From assembly GCF_023558375.1 (NCBI RefSeq), contig NZ_CP083761.1:620001-684000 (forward strand): a DNA stretch of 64,000 nucleotides, given 5' to 3'. Position numbers and translations under genes: made by a program. Below are positions 44,601 through 52,722 of the stretch, one piece after another (the stretch's first letter is position 1; the number at the start of each line of letters is the position of its first letter). Below the pieces are notes generated by a model. It was not told the DNA's origin and made no database searches. It saw nothing but the letters and a program-made list of their open reading frames with translations. Source of the DNA: Chroococcidiopsis sp. CCMEE 29 (GTDB lineage Bacteria; Cyanobacteriota; Cyanobacteriia; Cyanobacteriales; Chroococcidiopsidaceae).

Positions 44601-45401
44601 ATTGTATGTACAGGTAGTGGTTCACTATTAGAAACTGAGTTTAGAAACTATACATCAGGTAGCATTGTGCATATGCTGCAACTGAGTGATGAGGAGTTGA
44701 GCATTGCTTATTCTGGTGCTGTCGCACTAGTTTATCCCTCGAAGTATGAAGGGTTTGGATTGCCTGTTCTAGAAGCACTTGCCTGTGGTTGTCCAGTCAT
44801 TACTTCTCCAAATGCCTCGATTCCTGAAGTAGCAGGAGAAGCAGCATTGTACGTGAATGATGAAGATGTGGATGGACTAGCTAATGCACTTTGCGAGGTA
44901 CAAAAGCCAAGTGTTCGCAAATCATTGATTACTGCTGGACTGGAACAAGCGAAAAAGTTCTCATGGTCAAAAATGGCAGAAATAGTCAGTTTTGCCTTAA
45001 TCGATGCCACTCTGCTGCCGCTAAACCTGAAAAATATTAATTTAATTGTATTTCCAGATTGGTCTCAGCCAGAAGAGCTCCTTTACCTAGAATTGGAACA
45101 AGTTATCAAGGCGATCGCAATTCATCCTGATAGCAGCCAAACCACGCTACTAATTGATAATGGCAATATTCCTGAAGAAGAAGCCGCACTAATTGTATCT
45201 AGTGTTAGCATGAATCTGCTCATGCAAGAAGATTTAGATGTTTCAGAAGGACCAGAAATTTCCTTTGTGGGACAGTTAGGTGAAATGCAGTGGAAAGCTT
45301 TGTTACCTCGCGTTCAGGCTCAAATTGTCTTGGAGAACGAAAATCAAGAAGCGATCGCCCTTTTCAAAGCAGCAAATATTCCATCACGGGAAGTCATATA
45401 G
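41619..45401 (+). CDS. Multidomain methyltransferase/glycosyltransferase (1260 residues)
   Basis: Five regions in one frame. Residues 1-~235: class I methyltransferase-like (VLEIGSSSGEGSTE; VLIDGSEFTG). About 240-455: FkbM-type methyltransferase (VFDIGANVGDYSILFSKLVG, YLKLDVEGAESDALQGA). About 462-735: GT2-like domain (FLTIVLNGEPFIRYHIE, WQVDADELWT). About 777-1130: GT4 glycosyltransferase (VDGVFFQLYKTGIARVWR, KNGVDHKIF, YPSKYEGFGLPVLEALACG with the E-x7-E motif). About 1140-1260: a C-terminal domain of unknown role (INLIVFPDWSQPEELL). Probably builds and methylates a surface or extracellular glycan, or modifies a protein. Acceptor unknown. Confidence 0.85.
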   Translation: MNNITNSELNNLIPAEIKHDEFYAALQEIAREENIKTVLEIGSSSGEGSTEAIVSGLMQNPNKPILFCMEVSQTRFAELAKRYANYSFIKCYNVSSVSLQEFPTDNEVRNFYNTYQTNLNYYSIDRVIGWLQQDIEYVKSSGVKDHGIKKIKQENNIEVFDLVLIDGSEFTGNAELNEVYGAKIICLDDINAFKNYKNHQRLLADKNYVLVVQNYSIRNGYSVFKKVYQSEDYFFENETSEQLIVRKLVCPGMIVFDIGANVGDYSILFSKLVGNLGKVYSFEPASTTFKKLQERTAKSDYSNIHSWQKAVYSESKILEFNEFPDEYSVWNSIGKPQMLNPKGSGDYVPIVKTEIVEAITLDSFCREHDIQKIDYLKLDVEGAESDALQGAIGLLKVKAIRFLQFEISQKMLEGLNRLAKSSFDILIENGYECHRIQKNGQIGEKVTNSNSFYENYIAFPSLSIHFLTIVLNGEPFIRYHIEVFKQLPFKWHWHIVEGVADLKHDTAWSVHLGGCITDEIHCNGRSHDGTTEYLDELARQYPENITVYRKPHGVFWDGKREMVNAPLGNIAEECLLWQVDADELWTVEQICNARQMFINNPDKTAAFYWCWYFVGENLVISTRNCYAQNPQQEWLRTWRYKPGAVWVAHEPPRLAEPLPDSQWRDLATVNPFRHEETEQLGLVFQHFAYVTPEQLRFKEQYYGYKNASSQWMELQAQTQFPVLLRQYLPWVKDTTQVDTANSCAVIPIAQKEGSSESWKFLQLEELQRQTLKIEKPSPTIIVDGVFFQLYKTGIARVWRSLLQEWTDNGFAKHIIVLDRAGTAPAIAGIRYRLVPPYDYGRTDADREMLQQVCDEEGADLFISSYYTTPLSTPSVFMAHDMIPELMGVNLNHSMWREKHYGIQHASAYIAVSENTARDLVKFFPDTALDLVTVAKNGVDHKIFSPASYEDINRFKTKYGISKPYFILVGAGSGYKNSMLFFKAFAQLCSRQGFEIVCTGSGSLLETEFRNYTSGSIVHMLQLSDEELSIAYSGAVALVYPSKYEGFGLPVLEALACGCPVITSPNASIPEVAGEAALYVNDEDVDGLANALCEVQKPSVRKSLITAGLEQAKKFSWSKMAEIVSFALIDATLLPLNLKNINLIVFPDWSQPEELLYLELEQVIKAIAIHPDSSQTTLLIDNGNIPEEEAALIVSSVSMNLLMQEDLDVSEGPEISFVGQLGEMQWKALLPRVQAQIVLENENQEAIALFKAANIPSREVI

Positions 45402-45442
45402 TCTAAGTTAGGAATAAACATTCCCAGGCTGTTGCAAAAGCG

Positions 45443-46156
45443 ATGTCAGAACCAACCTCAAATCAGCCAATCCCGCTAAGTGTGGTTTTGCCAGCCACAC
45501 AAGAAGAACTTCCCTACGATGACGGGATACCGATGGAAAGCGAACGGCATGTACTCCAGATGCAGCTGCTGATAGAAACTCTACGGCTTCAGTGGGCAGA
45601 CCGTCAAGATTTTTACATCGGCGGCAATATGTTTGTGTACTTCAGTTTGGAGCAGGTGCGTAAAGATTTTCGCGGACCAGATGTATTTGTAGTGCTGGGT
45701 GTACCCAAGCGAGAACGTAAAAGTTGGGTAGTATGGGAGGAAGGCAAAGGATTAGATGTCGTAATTGAACTGTTGTCTGAAAGTACAGCCCAGCAAGATA
45801 AAACTGAAAAAAAACAAATTTATCAAAATCAGCTACGGGTGCCTGAATATTTCTGGTTTGACCCGTTTAATCCAGAAGATTTAGCGGGTTTTGCTCTTTG
45901 CAAAGGCATCTATGAACCACTCGCACCAGATACTCAAGGTCGATTCGTCAGTCAACAGTTGGGGTTAACCCTGATACGGTGGCACGGAACTTATAGAGAT
46001 GTTACAGCAACCTGGTTAAGATGGGCTACTCTAGATGGAGATTTACTCCCAACGTCTCAAGAGCAAGCTATCCAAGCAGAGCAACGAGCAGAGAGATTGG
46101 CGGCTCAATTACGAGCTATGGGTATAGAACCCCAGGGCGATCGCTACTCATCCTGA
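45443..46156 (+). CDS. Uma2-family protein (PD-(D/E)XK-like)
   Basis: A 237-residue Uma2/DUF820 protein: FRGPDVFVVLGV, GKGLDVVIELLSESTAQQDKTEKKQIYQNQLRVPEYFWFDP. The D..E-x-L pattern fits the restriction-endonuclease-like fold of this abundant cyanobacterial family. A short coiled coil (AIQAEQRAERLAAQLRAMGI) ends it. Function unknown. Confidence 0.9.
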   Translation: MSEPTSNQPIPLSVVLPATQEELPYDDGIPMESERHVLQMQLLIETLRLQWADRQDFYIGGNMFVYFSLEQVRKDFRGPDVFVVLGVPKRERKSWVVWEEGKGLDVVIELLSESTAQQDKTEKKQIYQNQLRVPEYFWFDPFNPEDLAGFALCKGIYEPLAPDTQGRFVSQQLGLTLIRWHGTYRDVTATWLRWATLDGDLLPTSQEQAIQAEQRAERLAAQLRAMGIEPQGDRYSS

Positions 46157-46162
46157 TAGCTG

Positions 46163-46552
46163 CTATGGAAGTGTACCAAAGTAAAGAGTGTTACTCAATG
46201 GATCGACAGCAAACCGGATTCTTTCTAGAAATCCGGTTAACCCAATGAAAGAGGGAAAATTACCCCAATACTCCTCTATATCAGGAACAAAAACAGTAGC
46301 ATCTACAGTGAGATCGTCACCTTCTCTCGCCAGAAGTTTTATACTTAAACGAGTTAGACTGCCTTCCAGTTGCATCCCTCTAATTAGCATTCTCATTCTT
46401 TCGAGGGCATAGGCGCGATCAAAGCCTGCCAGTTGAGCAATTGCAGGCGCACAAATTACGTATGGCGCACCCGTATCAACTACCGCCTCAGTTAGAATCC
46501 CTTCTATTTCCACTGGTAAAATCAGTCGATTCGTGGTTTCAACTGCACTCAC
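46163..46552 (-). CDS. Retropepsin-like aspartyl protease
   Basis: A 129-residue single-domain retroviral-type protease: the active-site DTGAPYV (residues 27-33) preceded by hydrophobic strands (LILPVEIEGILTEAVV), and FIGLTGFLERIRFAVDP near the end. Small stand-alone proteins of this kind are common in cyanobacteria and should act as homodimers. It is convergent with the Uma2 gene. Confidence 0.8.
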   Translation of the reverse strand: MSAVETTNRLILPVEIEGILTEAVVDTGAPYVICAPAIAQLAGFDRAYALERMRMLIRGMQLEGSLTRLSIKLLAREGDDLTVDATVFVPDIEEYWGNFPSFIGLTGFLERIRFAVDPLSNTLYFGTLP

Positions 46553-46564
46553 AGGACGGTAATC

Positions 46565-46692
46565 ATATCAAATCCGGTTAATTGCCCATACTTTAGTAGC
46601 CCTCACCCCGCCTCCGGCACCCCTCTCCCAAGCTTGGGAGAGGGGCAGGGGGTGAGGGAGAGATATTACGGTCATTTCAGCGGACATGATAT
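46565..46692. mobile_element. 128 bp MITE-like element, copy 1
   Basis: Ends ATATCAAATCCGG and (degenerate) GCGGACATGATAT are inverted repeats. Interior has CCCTCACCCCGCCTCCGG and a large palindrome CCCCTCTCCCAAGCTTGGGA/GAGGGG. Same length and organisation as 47794-47921. Confidence 0.8.
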
Positions 46693-46746
46693 CATAACGC
46701 ATTGCACCCGTTGCGAAAGCATTCCCATTTGGGAATTGCAGCAGCA

Positions 46747-47067
46747 TCAGTAAATTGCTGTCAGAAAGACACCTTTCTTATCGCTCAATTGCTCGACCAA
46801 CTGATTAATCGAATTTGCTAAAGCTAACAGATGACCACTGCGGAGTGCAACCCACTGACCCCGGTATTGATTCCGGTGTTGTCTCACCCAGTCTTGATTA
46901 ACCTCTATATCTCGATTGGATGGGCGCTGATCCACAGTTACCTTCGGCGGTGCAAGAATATAGGCATACTTCAGTAGCTCCTCTTGCTGAGGGTAATGCT
47001 TAATAGCTTGGTTTGCCAGCTGCTGGGCTGTTCCATAATCACCGCTTTCCAAAAGCTGGGTTGATGC
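46747..47067 (-). pseudogene. 5'-truncated TPR/DUF5678-like gene
   Basis: About 105 codons starting abruptly at ASTQLLESGDYGTAQQLANQAIKHYPQQ (TPR-like), continuing to NQDWVRQHRNQYRGQWVALR, a DUF5678-like segment. The 5' side is replaced by the Uma2 gene at 47069, whose antisense frame is open by chance. Probably a broken gene. Confidence 0.55.
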
Positions 47068-47068
47068 T

Positions 47069-47638
47069 ATGCAAGTAACCTTACACGCGCTAAAGATAAG
47101 CGACGAACAATTTGAGCAGATCGTTCGGTCTAACCCTGAATGGAATTTTGAGCAGACAGCGGATGGAGAGTTGATTGTTGTGCCACCAACAGGAGGGACA
47201 TCAGGACGCAAGAATCGCAGTCTCACTGGACAATTAAATAGTTGGGTAGAGGCTAACTTGAATCTGGGGGAAGGATTCGATTCTAGTACCTTATTCGTCT
47301 TGCCCAACGGTGCAAAGCGATCGCCCGATGCTTCATGGGTGAGGCGCGATCGCTGGGATGCTCTCACCCAACAGCAGCAGGATGGCTACCCGCCTTTGTG
47401 TCCTGATTTCGTGGTAGAACTGCGATCGCCAACTGACGATTTGACAGAACTGCAATTTAAGATGCAGGAGTACATAGACAATGGAGCACAGTTAGGTTGG
47501 TTGATTAATCCTCAAGATTGTCAAGTTGAAATATACAGGCAAGGACAGCAAAAAGACGTTTTGCACTCTCCTGTAGCTCTATCTGAGGAGAATGTGATGC
47601 CAGGGTTTGTATTGAAGTTAGATCGAATCTGGAAGTAG
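47069..47638 (+). CDS. Uma2-family protein
   Basis: A 189-residue DUF820/Uma2 protein: SDEQFEQIVRSNPEWNFEQTADGELIVVPPTGG, DGYPPLCPDFVVELRSPTDDL, QEYIDNGAQLGWLINPQDCQVEIYRQGQ. Full family length. Its middle is duplicated in the chimeric fragment at 38261-38444. Confidence 0.93.
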   Translation: MQVTLHALKISDEQFEQIVRSNPEWNFEQTADGELIVVPPTGGTSGRKNRSLTGQLNSWVEANLNLGEGFDSSTLFVLPNGAKRSPDASWVRRDRWDALTQQQQDGYPPLCPDFVVELRSPTDDLTELQFKMQEYIDNGAQLGWLINPQDCQVEIYRQGQQKDVLHSPVALSEENVMPGFVLKLDRIWK

Positions 47639-48092
47639 AACTCAATTGCTTTCCCAGCCCTTGGAACGAGATAGCGAGCAAGATGATGCTCCTGTACGCT
47701 GGAATGGAGGTAAAACCTCAGAATGAATTTGAGACTAATTAAACTGCTAGTCGGCTTGATCTACAAGCTGGAGAATTTATTCCTCGGCAGGTTATATCAA
47801 ATCCGGTTGATTGCCCATGATTTGGCAACCCTCACCCCGCCTCCGGCACCCCTCTCCCAAGCTTGGGAGAGGGGCAAGGGGTGAGGGCGAGATTTTACAG
47901 TCATTTAAGCGGATTTGATATTATTTTAGGTTCTACAACGCCTGGAACTCAAGTTCCAGACTAATAGCTTAAGTCTGTTAAAACAGACTGGGTGATTCAA
48001 CTGCTAGTTGGCTTGAGCCGACTTTAGCTTCGAGCTGGGGAATTTATTCCTCGGCGGCTCGGCTATGAGCTGGAGAATTTATTCTCAATGCT
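47639..48092. other. Non-coding repeat-rich stretch
   Basis: Holds MITE copy 2, several short palindromes (GGAACTCAAGTTCC, GTCTGTTAAAACAGAC) and GGCTTGAGCCGACTTTAGC / GGGAATTTATTCCTCGG segments repeated at 49198-49255. No gene seen. Confidence 0.65.
47794..47921. mobile_element. 128 bp MITE-like element, copy 2
   Basis: Perfect terminal inverted repeats ATATCAAATCCG ... CGGATTTGATAT. Interior almost identical to the copy at 46565-46692. Confidence 0.85.
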
Positions 48093-48222
48093 AGAGGTAT
48101 CGAATACCACATCAGCAATCCCCAGGTTCGCTCGATGAATTTCCTCTGATCGGGTTCTGGGCAAAAACCGCAGGCGATCGCTCTTTTCAAAGTAGTAAAT
48201 ATTCCATCATGGCAACTCAAGG
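48093..48222. pseudogene. Two glycosyltransferase fragments joined at a HIP1 octamer
   Basis: 48093-48173 matches part of the GT41 gene (49651-49731, coding on the minus strand). From GCGATCGC at 48174-48181 the sequence instead matches the last ~48 bp of the 1260-residue gene (45351-45397: TTTTCAAAG.AG.AAATATTCC). Both parent sequences contain GCGATCGC at the join. A degenerate third copy is at 48953-48990. Confidence 0.75.
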
Positions 48223-48227
48223 AAATT

Positions 48228-48653
48228 CTACTCTGGTAAGAATACTCGCTCGAAAGGTTGCTTGCGATAGCGTCGGTAGATATCAAAGTCACTATCCAAG
48301 GTAGCGATCGCAGAGATATCTAGACGTTCAGAAATAGCAACTAGGCATAAGTCAGCAAAGTCTCCTGGTAAGTCAGCATACTGAGTATTGAGTTCAGCAA
48401 TGCGAGAAAAGTCTTGCGGCAACAGAGGTACACACTCGTAGATTTCTTTAGCAACATCTAGGAGAAACTCGTTTTGTGTGCGCCAGTCTGCATTAAGTAA
48501 CCACATGACTTCTGTGATGCACCTAGGTGTAGTAATCAGCCTACTGGTACATCTCTCAAAGAAGCTACGTACCTGATAATGATATTTGTCTCTAGCGCTA
48601 TAGTAAGCGAACAGAATCCCACTGTCTACAAGTATGAGCGGGTGGTATCTCAC
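48228..48653 (-). CDS. PIN-domain toxin (VapC-like)
   Basis: A 141-residue PIN protein: LILVDSGILFAYYSARDKYH (Asp), TEVMWLLNAD (Glu), LPGDFADLCLVAISERL (Asp) and IATLDSDFDIYR. Overlaps its antitoxin gene by 4 bp. Confidence 0.9.
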   Translation of the reverse strand: MRYHPLILVDSGILFAYYSARDKYHYQVRSFFERCTSRLITTPRCITEVMWLLNADWRTQNEFLLDVAKEIYECVPLLPQDFSRIAELNTQYADLPGDFADLCLVAISERLDISAIATLDSDFDIYRRYRKQPFERVFLPE

Positions 48654-48907
48654 GAATGGCGCTGCTTGAGATATTCTGCGATCGCTTGTTTACGTTGAGG
48701 TCGCTCTGACAAGTCAGCAGGAGCATCTTGTAGTAAATGCTGAGGATGACCGCCTCGTCTTTCAACAATTGTCTTGTCTACCTGTAAAGCAACCCAGCGA
48801 TCGCGGATCAGGCGTTTGATTAGTTCACTGCAATTAGTCACTGTCTCATGAGCCAGGATATCAGCTAACTGCCGCTCTGTTTCTTCGTCTAGTCTAACAG
48901 TGAGCAT
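48650..48907 (-). CDS. Ribbon-helix-helix antitoxin
   Basis: An 85-residue CopG/RHH protein: LTVRLDEETERQLADILAHETVTNCSELIKRLIRDRW, with a toxin-binding tail APADLSERPQRKQAIAEYL. Upstream partner of the PIN toxin. Confidence 0.87.
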   Translation of the reverse strand: MLTVRLDEETERQLADILAHETVTNCSELIKRLIRDRWVALQVDKTIVERRGGHPQHLLQDAPADLSERPQRKQAIAEYLKQRHS

Positions 48908-49000
48908 CTTTTTTAGTAATACACGTATTACTAGTCTAACAAATAAGGGTTCTTAGCAAAAATCGCAGATGATCGCTCTTTTCAAAAGCGACTAAAAATA

Positions 49001-49162
49001 ATGCAAAATATTCAGTTATGGCGCTCAATCAAGAAAAATATTCATTTACATCGCTCAAGCGATGATTGGCATCCACTCAAACAACGGGTTGGCGATTTCC
49101 TTGAACAGTTTCGTCAAGCTTCTACTGAGCTCCTGCGCTATGTTGGATTATTACCGGACTAA
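49001..49162 (+). pseudogene. C-terminal fragment of a transposase
   Basis: 54 codons: QLWRSIKKNIHLHRSSDD.HPLKQRVGDFLEQFRQASTELLRYVGLLPD then stop. The pattern resembles the C-terminal end of IS630-like transposases. No upstream catalytic part. It lies in a 419 bp non-coding stretch (48908-49326) with repeats. Confidence 0.45.
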
Positions 49163-49185
49163 TTCTTTAACTTTCATAAACAGAC

Positions 49186-49310
49186 TGCATGATTCAATTG
49201 CTAGTCGGCTTGAGCCGACTTTAGCTTCGAGCCGGGGAATTTATTCCTCGGTGGATCGGCTATGAGCTATGAGCTGGAAAATTTATTCCCAATGCTAGCA
49301 CTCAAAGCAG
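49186..49310. repeat. Dispersed palindromic repeat shared with 47985-48090
   Basis: GGCTTGAGCCGACTTTAGCT and GGGGAATTTATTCCTCGG, then CGGCTATGAGCTGG.AAATTT, match the earlier copy closely. Confidence 0.8.
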
Positions 49311-49326
49311 AATCGAAAAGCCGTGG

Positions 49327-51558
49327 TTATTCACCTGCTTCAACATACCTTTGCCACATCTGCTGGTATGCCTTTTCCATCTCGCGGGTGAATTGTTTGG
49401 CATTCCATAATGGTGATGTTTGCCTTGATTGCCGTAGTTTCCAAGCTACTTGTTGCCGCAATGCTTCATCTTTCCCAAATCTCACGCCCCATTCTACATA
49501 CTCTTCGTCCGTCCAGGTGATACCTTCAGTGACACCAACATTCATCATAAAGGCGTAACTATTGCGGGCAGCAAATTGTTGACCAACTCTTGTTACCAAC
49601 GGAATCCCCATCCATAAGGTTTCTAAAGTTGTCGTGGCTCCGTTATAAGGATAGGTATCGAGTACCACATCAGCAATCCCCAGGTTCGCTCTGTGAATTT
49701 CCTCTGAACCGACTATTGGTAAAAAACGTAGGCGATCGCAGCTCACTCCCACTTCTTCCGCAACTTCTTCAAAAAAGGTTCTTGAGGATGCTTCATCAGC
49801 TGGTCCCTTAATTAGAAGGTAGCTATTAGGCACTTCTTTAAGAATTCTCATATGTAGCCGCACATTATCGAGGTGACGTTTATAGCCCTTTTGCGCTACA
49901 AGATAGACAACAGCATCGTCGGGAATATCTAACTGCTCGCGCCGCAGGTTAGGTACACCTACTTCAAACCCATCAACTGCTACATAGGTGTTGGGCAGTC
50001 GCCAGATTTTTTCAGTGTAGTATTCTTGAGCAGAGTCAGGTAATACATAAGGATCAGCAACAAAGTAGTCAATTGATGGTAGCCCTATAGCATCCCATCC
50101 CAACCAAGTTACTTGAATTGGAGCAGGCTTCGTACTTAAAAATTCACATTGGGATGGAGATGTAATGCTATCCAAATCGACAAGAATATCGATCTCATCC
50201 TTTTGTATTTGCTTTAAAATTTCTACACTCGGCATTTCAAATCTATAAGTGTGATATGTGTTATTAACAAACCACTGCTGCATAAAATCATCTACTGATG
50301 AATAGCCAGGGAGATAAGCATAAATTTGAAAATCTTCTTTATTATGATGTTGAAATAGCCATCGAGCTAGCCAACCAATTGAATGTCTTCGTAAAAAGTG
50401 TGAAATATAACCAATTCTTAAAACTTTTTTATTGGTAGTTTTAATCGAGTGAGACGATGGTCGGCAACCATATTGCTCCACTACATCTTTTGCATAAATT
50501 TCAAAGTTTTCATAAAAGAGATGGGAAATTTGGTTTTGAAAAAAGCGATTATTATGGGGGTCATCATTGAAATAGGGTAAAAAGAAAGGTAAATTCAATA
50601 AATTAATGTTAGACTCTTGCTCAATATTATTTGGTCTTTCTTGTATAAGTGAAAGCATTAATAATTTCTGTTTCTCTAAGGTTAAGCAAGCTTCTTTCCA
50701 ATATCCAGAAGCAGACATCAAAGCTCTAAATAATAACTGATGTGCCGTAGCTTTATCTACTAATGAATTTGTTAATTCGTAGTACCGCTTTGCTGTCTCT
50801 ACCCCCTGAATATACTGATAAGAGTCTTGATAAAAACCTGTGATGTGCTTCAAAACTTCTATATGATTAGGGAATCGACGTAAGCACAGTTCAGCTAAGC
50901 GCGATGCTAATCTAGGTCGCATTGCTGAATAAGCAATTTTTTGACTAGTAAACAGTACTAAATCAAGAAAGACTTGAGGAGCGGTAGAATGATTTAGGCA
51001 AACCTCAGTAAACATGAAAACATCTGGATGGTCAGGGGAATAATTCAAAATTTTTTGCAGCACTAGCACTAACAAATTAGAATCAACTGCTGATTCGTTT
51101 GCCTCTAGCAATTCAATGATTCCTGATGCCGTCAGATTTTCACCGGTAAATGTTTCTAACTGGATAGAAAGTAAAATGCCATGCAATAGGTTATTGACAT
51201 TGGTTGGAGCAATTTCTTGTATATGCTGCCGGATTGCCCAGGCAAGTTGATAATCTTCGAGAGCTTCCTGTCGCTGTGCTTCTACTTGCAGAATTTGGAT
51301 TAATTCGGCTGTCCACTGCTCAATTTGTTCCGGCTCACCCTCTGCCATTCCCAGCACCCAAGCCATTTGAGCTTCTGCTTCCTGCCCCTGTAATAGCAGC
51401 ATTAACCCTAAATGCCAGTAATAAGACTTCGCCTCAGGTTCAGTTGCAATTGCCTGCTCGTAAAGATATGCTGCCTGAGTGTAGTTCGCCTGAAGCAAGT
51501 ATTGATTAGCTTGCTGCTGCCAATCAGCAGTATTTGGTGAAGCTTGTGCAAAAGTCAT
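49327..51558 (-). CDS. TPR plus GT41 (O-GlcNAc transferase/SPINDLY-like) glycosyltransferase
   Basis: A 743-residue protein. TPR repeats at about 13-320 (YLLQANYTQAAYLYEQAIATEPEA...), then a GT41 catalytic region: RIGYISHFLRRHSIGWLARWL, DILVDLDSITSPSQCEFLSTKPAPIQVTWLGWDAIGLPSIDYFVAD, and VVLDTYPYNGATTTLETLWMGIPLVTRVGQQFAARN. GT41 proteins glycosylate Ser/Thr of proteins. Two pilin-like genes lie just upstream on the same strand, so pilin is a possible acceptor. Confidence 0.92.
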   Translation of the reverse strand: MTFAQASPNTADWQQQANQYLLQANYTQAAYLYEQAIATEPEAKSYYWHLGLMLLLQGQEAEAQMAWVLGMAEGEPEQIEQWTAELIQILQVEAQRQEALEDYQLAWAIRQHIQEIAPTNVNNLLHGILLSIQLETFTGENLTASGIIELLEANESAVDSNLLVLVLQKILNYSPDHPDVFMFTEVCLNHSTAPQVFLDLVLFTSQKIAYSAMRPRLASRLAELCLRRFPNHIEVLKHITGFYQDSYQYIQGVETAKRYYELTNSLVDKATAHQLLFRALMSASGYWKEACLTLEKQKLLMLSLIQERPNNIEQESNINLLNLPFFLPYFNDDPHNNRFFQNQISHLFYENFEIYAKDVVEQYGCRPSSHSIKTTNKKVLRIGYISHFLRRHSIGWLARWLFQHHNKEDFQIYAYLPGYSSVDDFMQQWFVNNTYHTYRFEMPSVEILKQIQKDEIDILVDLDSITSPSQCEFLSTKPAPIQVTWLGWDAIGLPSIDYFVADPYVLPDSAQEYYTEKIWRLPNTYVAVDGFEVGVPNLRREQLDIPDDAVVYLVAQKGYKRHLDNVRLHMRILKEVPNSYLLIKGPADEASSRTFFEEVAEEVGVSCDRLRFLPIVGSEEIHRANLGIADVVLDTYPYNGATTTLETLWMGIPLVTRVGQQFAARNSYAFMMNVGVTEGITWTDEEYVEWGVRFGKDEALRQQVAWKLRQSRQTSPLWNAKQFTREMEKAYQQMWQRYVEAGE

Positions 51559-51575
51559 AAAACTTGATTTAGTTA

Positions 51576-52073
51576 TTATTGAACTCTTCTATTGCCCGTA
51601 CCGCAGTCAGTACTACTATTTGGAGGAGTCGCTGCTAGAACACTCGGCTGATTAGCCTCACATAAGATTGTTTCGGTAGCTCCTGTCACGTAGAAGACAG
51701 CACCAACATAGCTGGTGATGTCGTCCTTTTTCGAGGTACCGAAATTTGTCACGCCAGTTGTGATAGTGCCATTAGGAGCCGCTGAGTAATCGAAGTTATC
51801 AGTGCTGTTAACCATACTCAGACCTAATTCATCAACCTCAGTAGTAAAGGTCTGTCGCTCAAGAAAGTAGGCTTGCTGTGCCCGGTTCATTGCACCGATA
51901 TTAGCTTTAGTTTCTGCTGCACGAGATTTAGCAGTTTGATTGAGGAAAGAAGGCAATGCAATAGCCGTCAGAATACCGATGATGATGATAACGACGAGCA
52001 GTTCAATCAGAGTAAAACCTGTGTTTTGTTTTTTTATCTTAAGCAGGTGCTTAACTTTGATTTCATTCTTCAT
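51576..52073 (-). CDS. Type IV pilin-like protein (PilA), copy 1
   Basis: A 165-residue pseudopilin/pilin: prepilin site G/FTLIELLVVIIIIGILTAIALPSFL after a basic leader (KIKKQNTG), N-methylated Phe+1 and Glu+5 expected. Beta domain with two cysteines (LCEANQPS...STDCGTGN) forming a C-terminal loop. It is 17 bp upstream of the GT41 gene, so probably cotranscribed with it. Confidence 0.93.
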   Translation of the reverse strand: MKNEIKVKHLLKIKKQNTGFTLIELLVVIIIIGILTAIALPSFLNQTAKSRAAETKANIGAMNRAQQAYFLERQTFTTEVDELGLSMVNSTDNFDYSAAPNGTITTGVTNFGTSKKDDITSYVGAVFYVTGATETILCEANQPSVLAATPPNSSTDCGTGNRRVQ

Positions 52074-52188
52074 TAGAGCAGTTAGGCTTTTTCACAGCCT
52101 TTAAGAAGCCCAATAAAATGGAAAGAGGCAGATAAACTCTACCTACCTCAGACGAAGATTTTGAACTTAGCTTGACTCAGCTTAGTTA

Positions 52189-52722
52189 TTATTTAACTTG
52201 GGTTGTGTTACCACCGCAAGTGGTGCTGTTAGTTGGGGCATCCGCTGCTGCAGCCGCAGCAGCCTTAGCTTCACACAGGATTGTTGTGGTAGAGCCTGTT
52301 GTGTAGAAAGTGCCACCAGCATAGCTTTTGATGTCAGGCTTTAGCGAGGTACCAAGATTTGTTACTGCAGCAGTAGCCGAAGAACTAGTAGGTGCAAGGG
52401 GAGCAGAACTATTAACTGCTGCTGTATAAGTGAAGTTATCAGTAGAAGTCTTCATACTCAGACCTAGAGCAGGAACGTCACTAGTAAAGGTCTGTTGCTC
52501 AAGGAAGTAGGCTTGCTGTGCCCGGTTCATTGCACCAATATTACTTTTAGCTTCCGCGCCACGGGCTTTAGCGGCCTGATTGAGGAAGGAAGGCAATGCA
52601 ATAGCAGATAGAATACCAATGATGATGATAACAACAAGTAATTCAATTAGGGTAAAACCTTGATCGCCTTGTTTCTTCTTGAGCAGGTGTTGCAAGAATT
52701 TGGCTTTCAGTTCGGTCTTCAT
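52189..52722 (-). CDS. Type IV pilin-like protein (PilA), copy 2
   Basis: A 177-residue tandem paralogue: leader LKKKQGDQG, site G/FTLIELLVVIIIIGILSAIALPSFL, then GAMNRAQQAYFLEQQTFTSDVPALGLS as in copy 1. It has an Ala/Ser-rich insertion and a C-terminal Cys pair (LCEAKA...STTCGGN). ATG 52722 is preferred to an upstream in-frame codon at 52746 because it has GGAGAC before it. Confidence 0.93.
   Translation of the reverse strand: MKTELKAKFLQHLLKKKQGDQGFTLIELLVVIIIIGILSAIALPSFLNQAAKARGAEAKSNIGAMNRAQQAYFLEQQTFTSDVPALGLSMKTSTDNFTYTAAVNSSAPLAPTSSSATAAVTNLGTSLKPDIKSYAGGTFYTTGSTTTILCEAKAAAAAAADAPTNSTTCGGNTTQVK

Noticed and set aside
46747-47367. A 206-residue minus-strand protein.
   Set aside because: Its N-terminal half is the antisense of a well-supported Uma2 gene; only the part up to 47067 looks like protein sequence.
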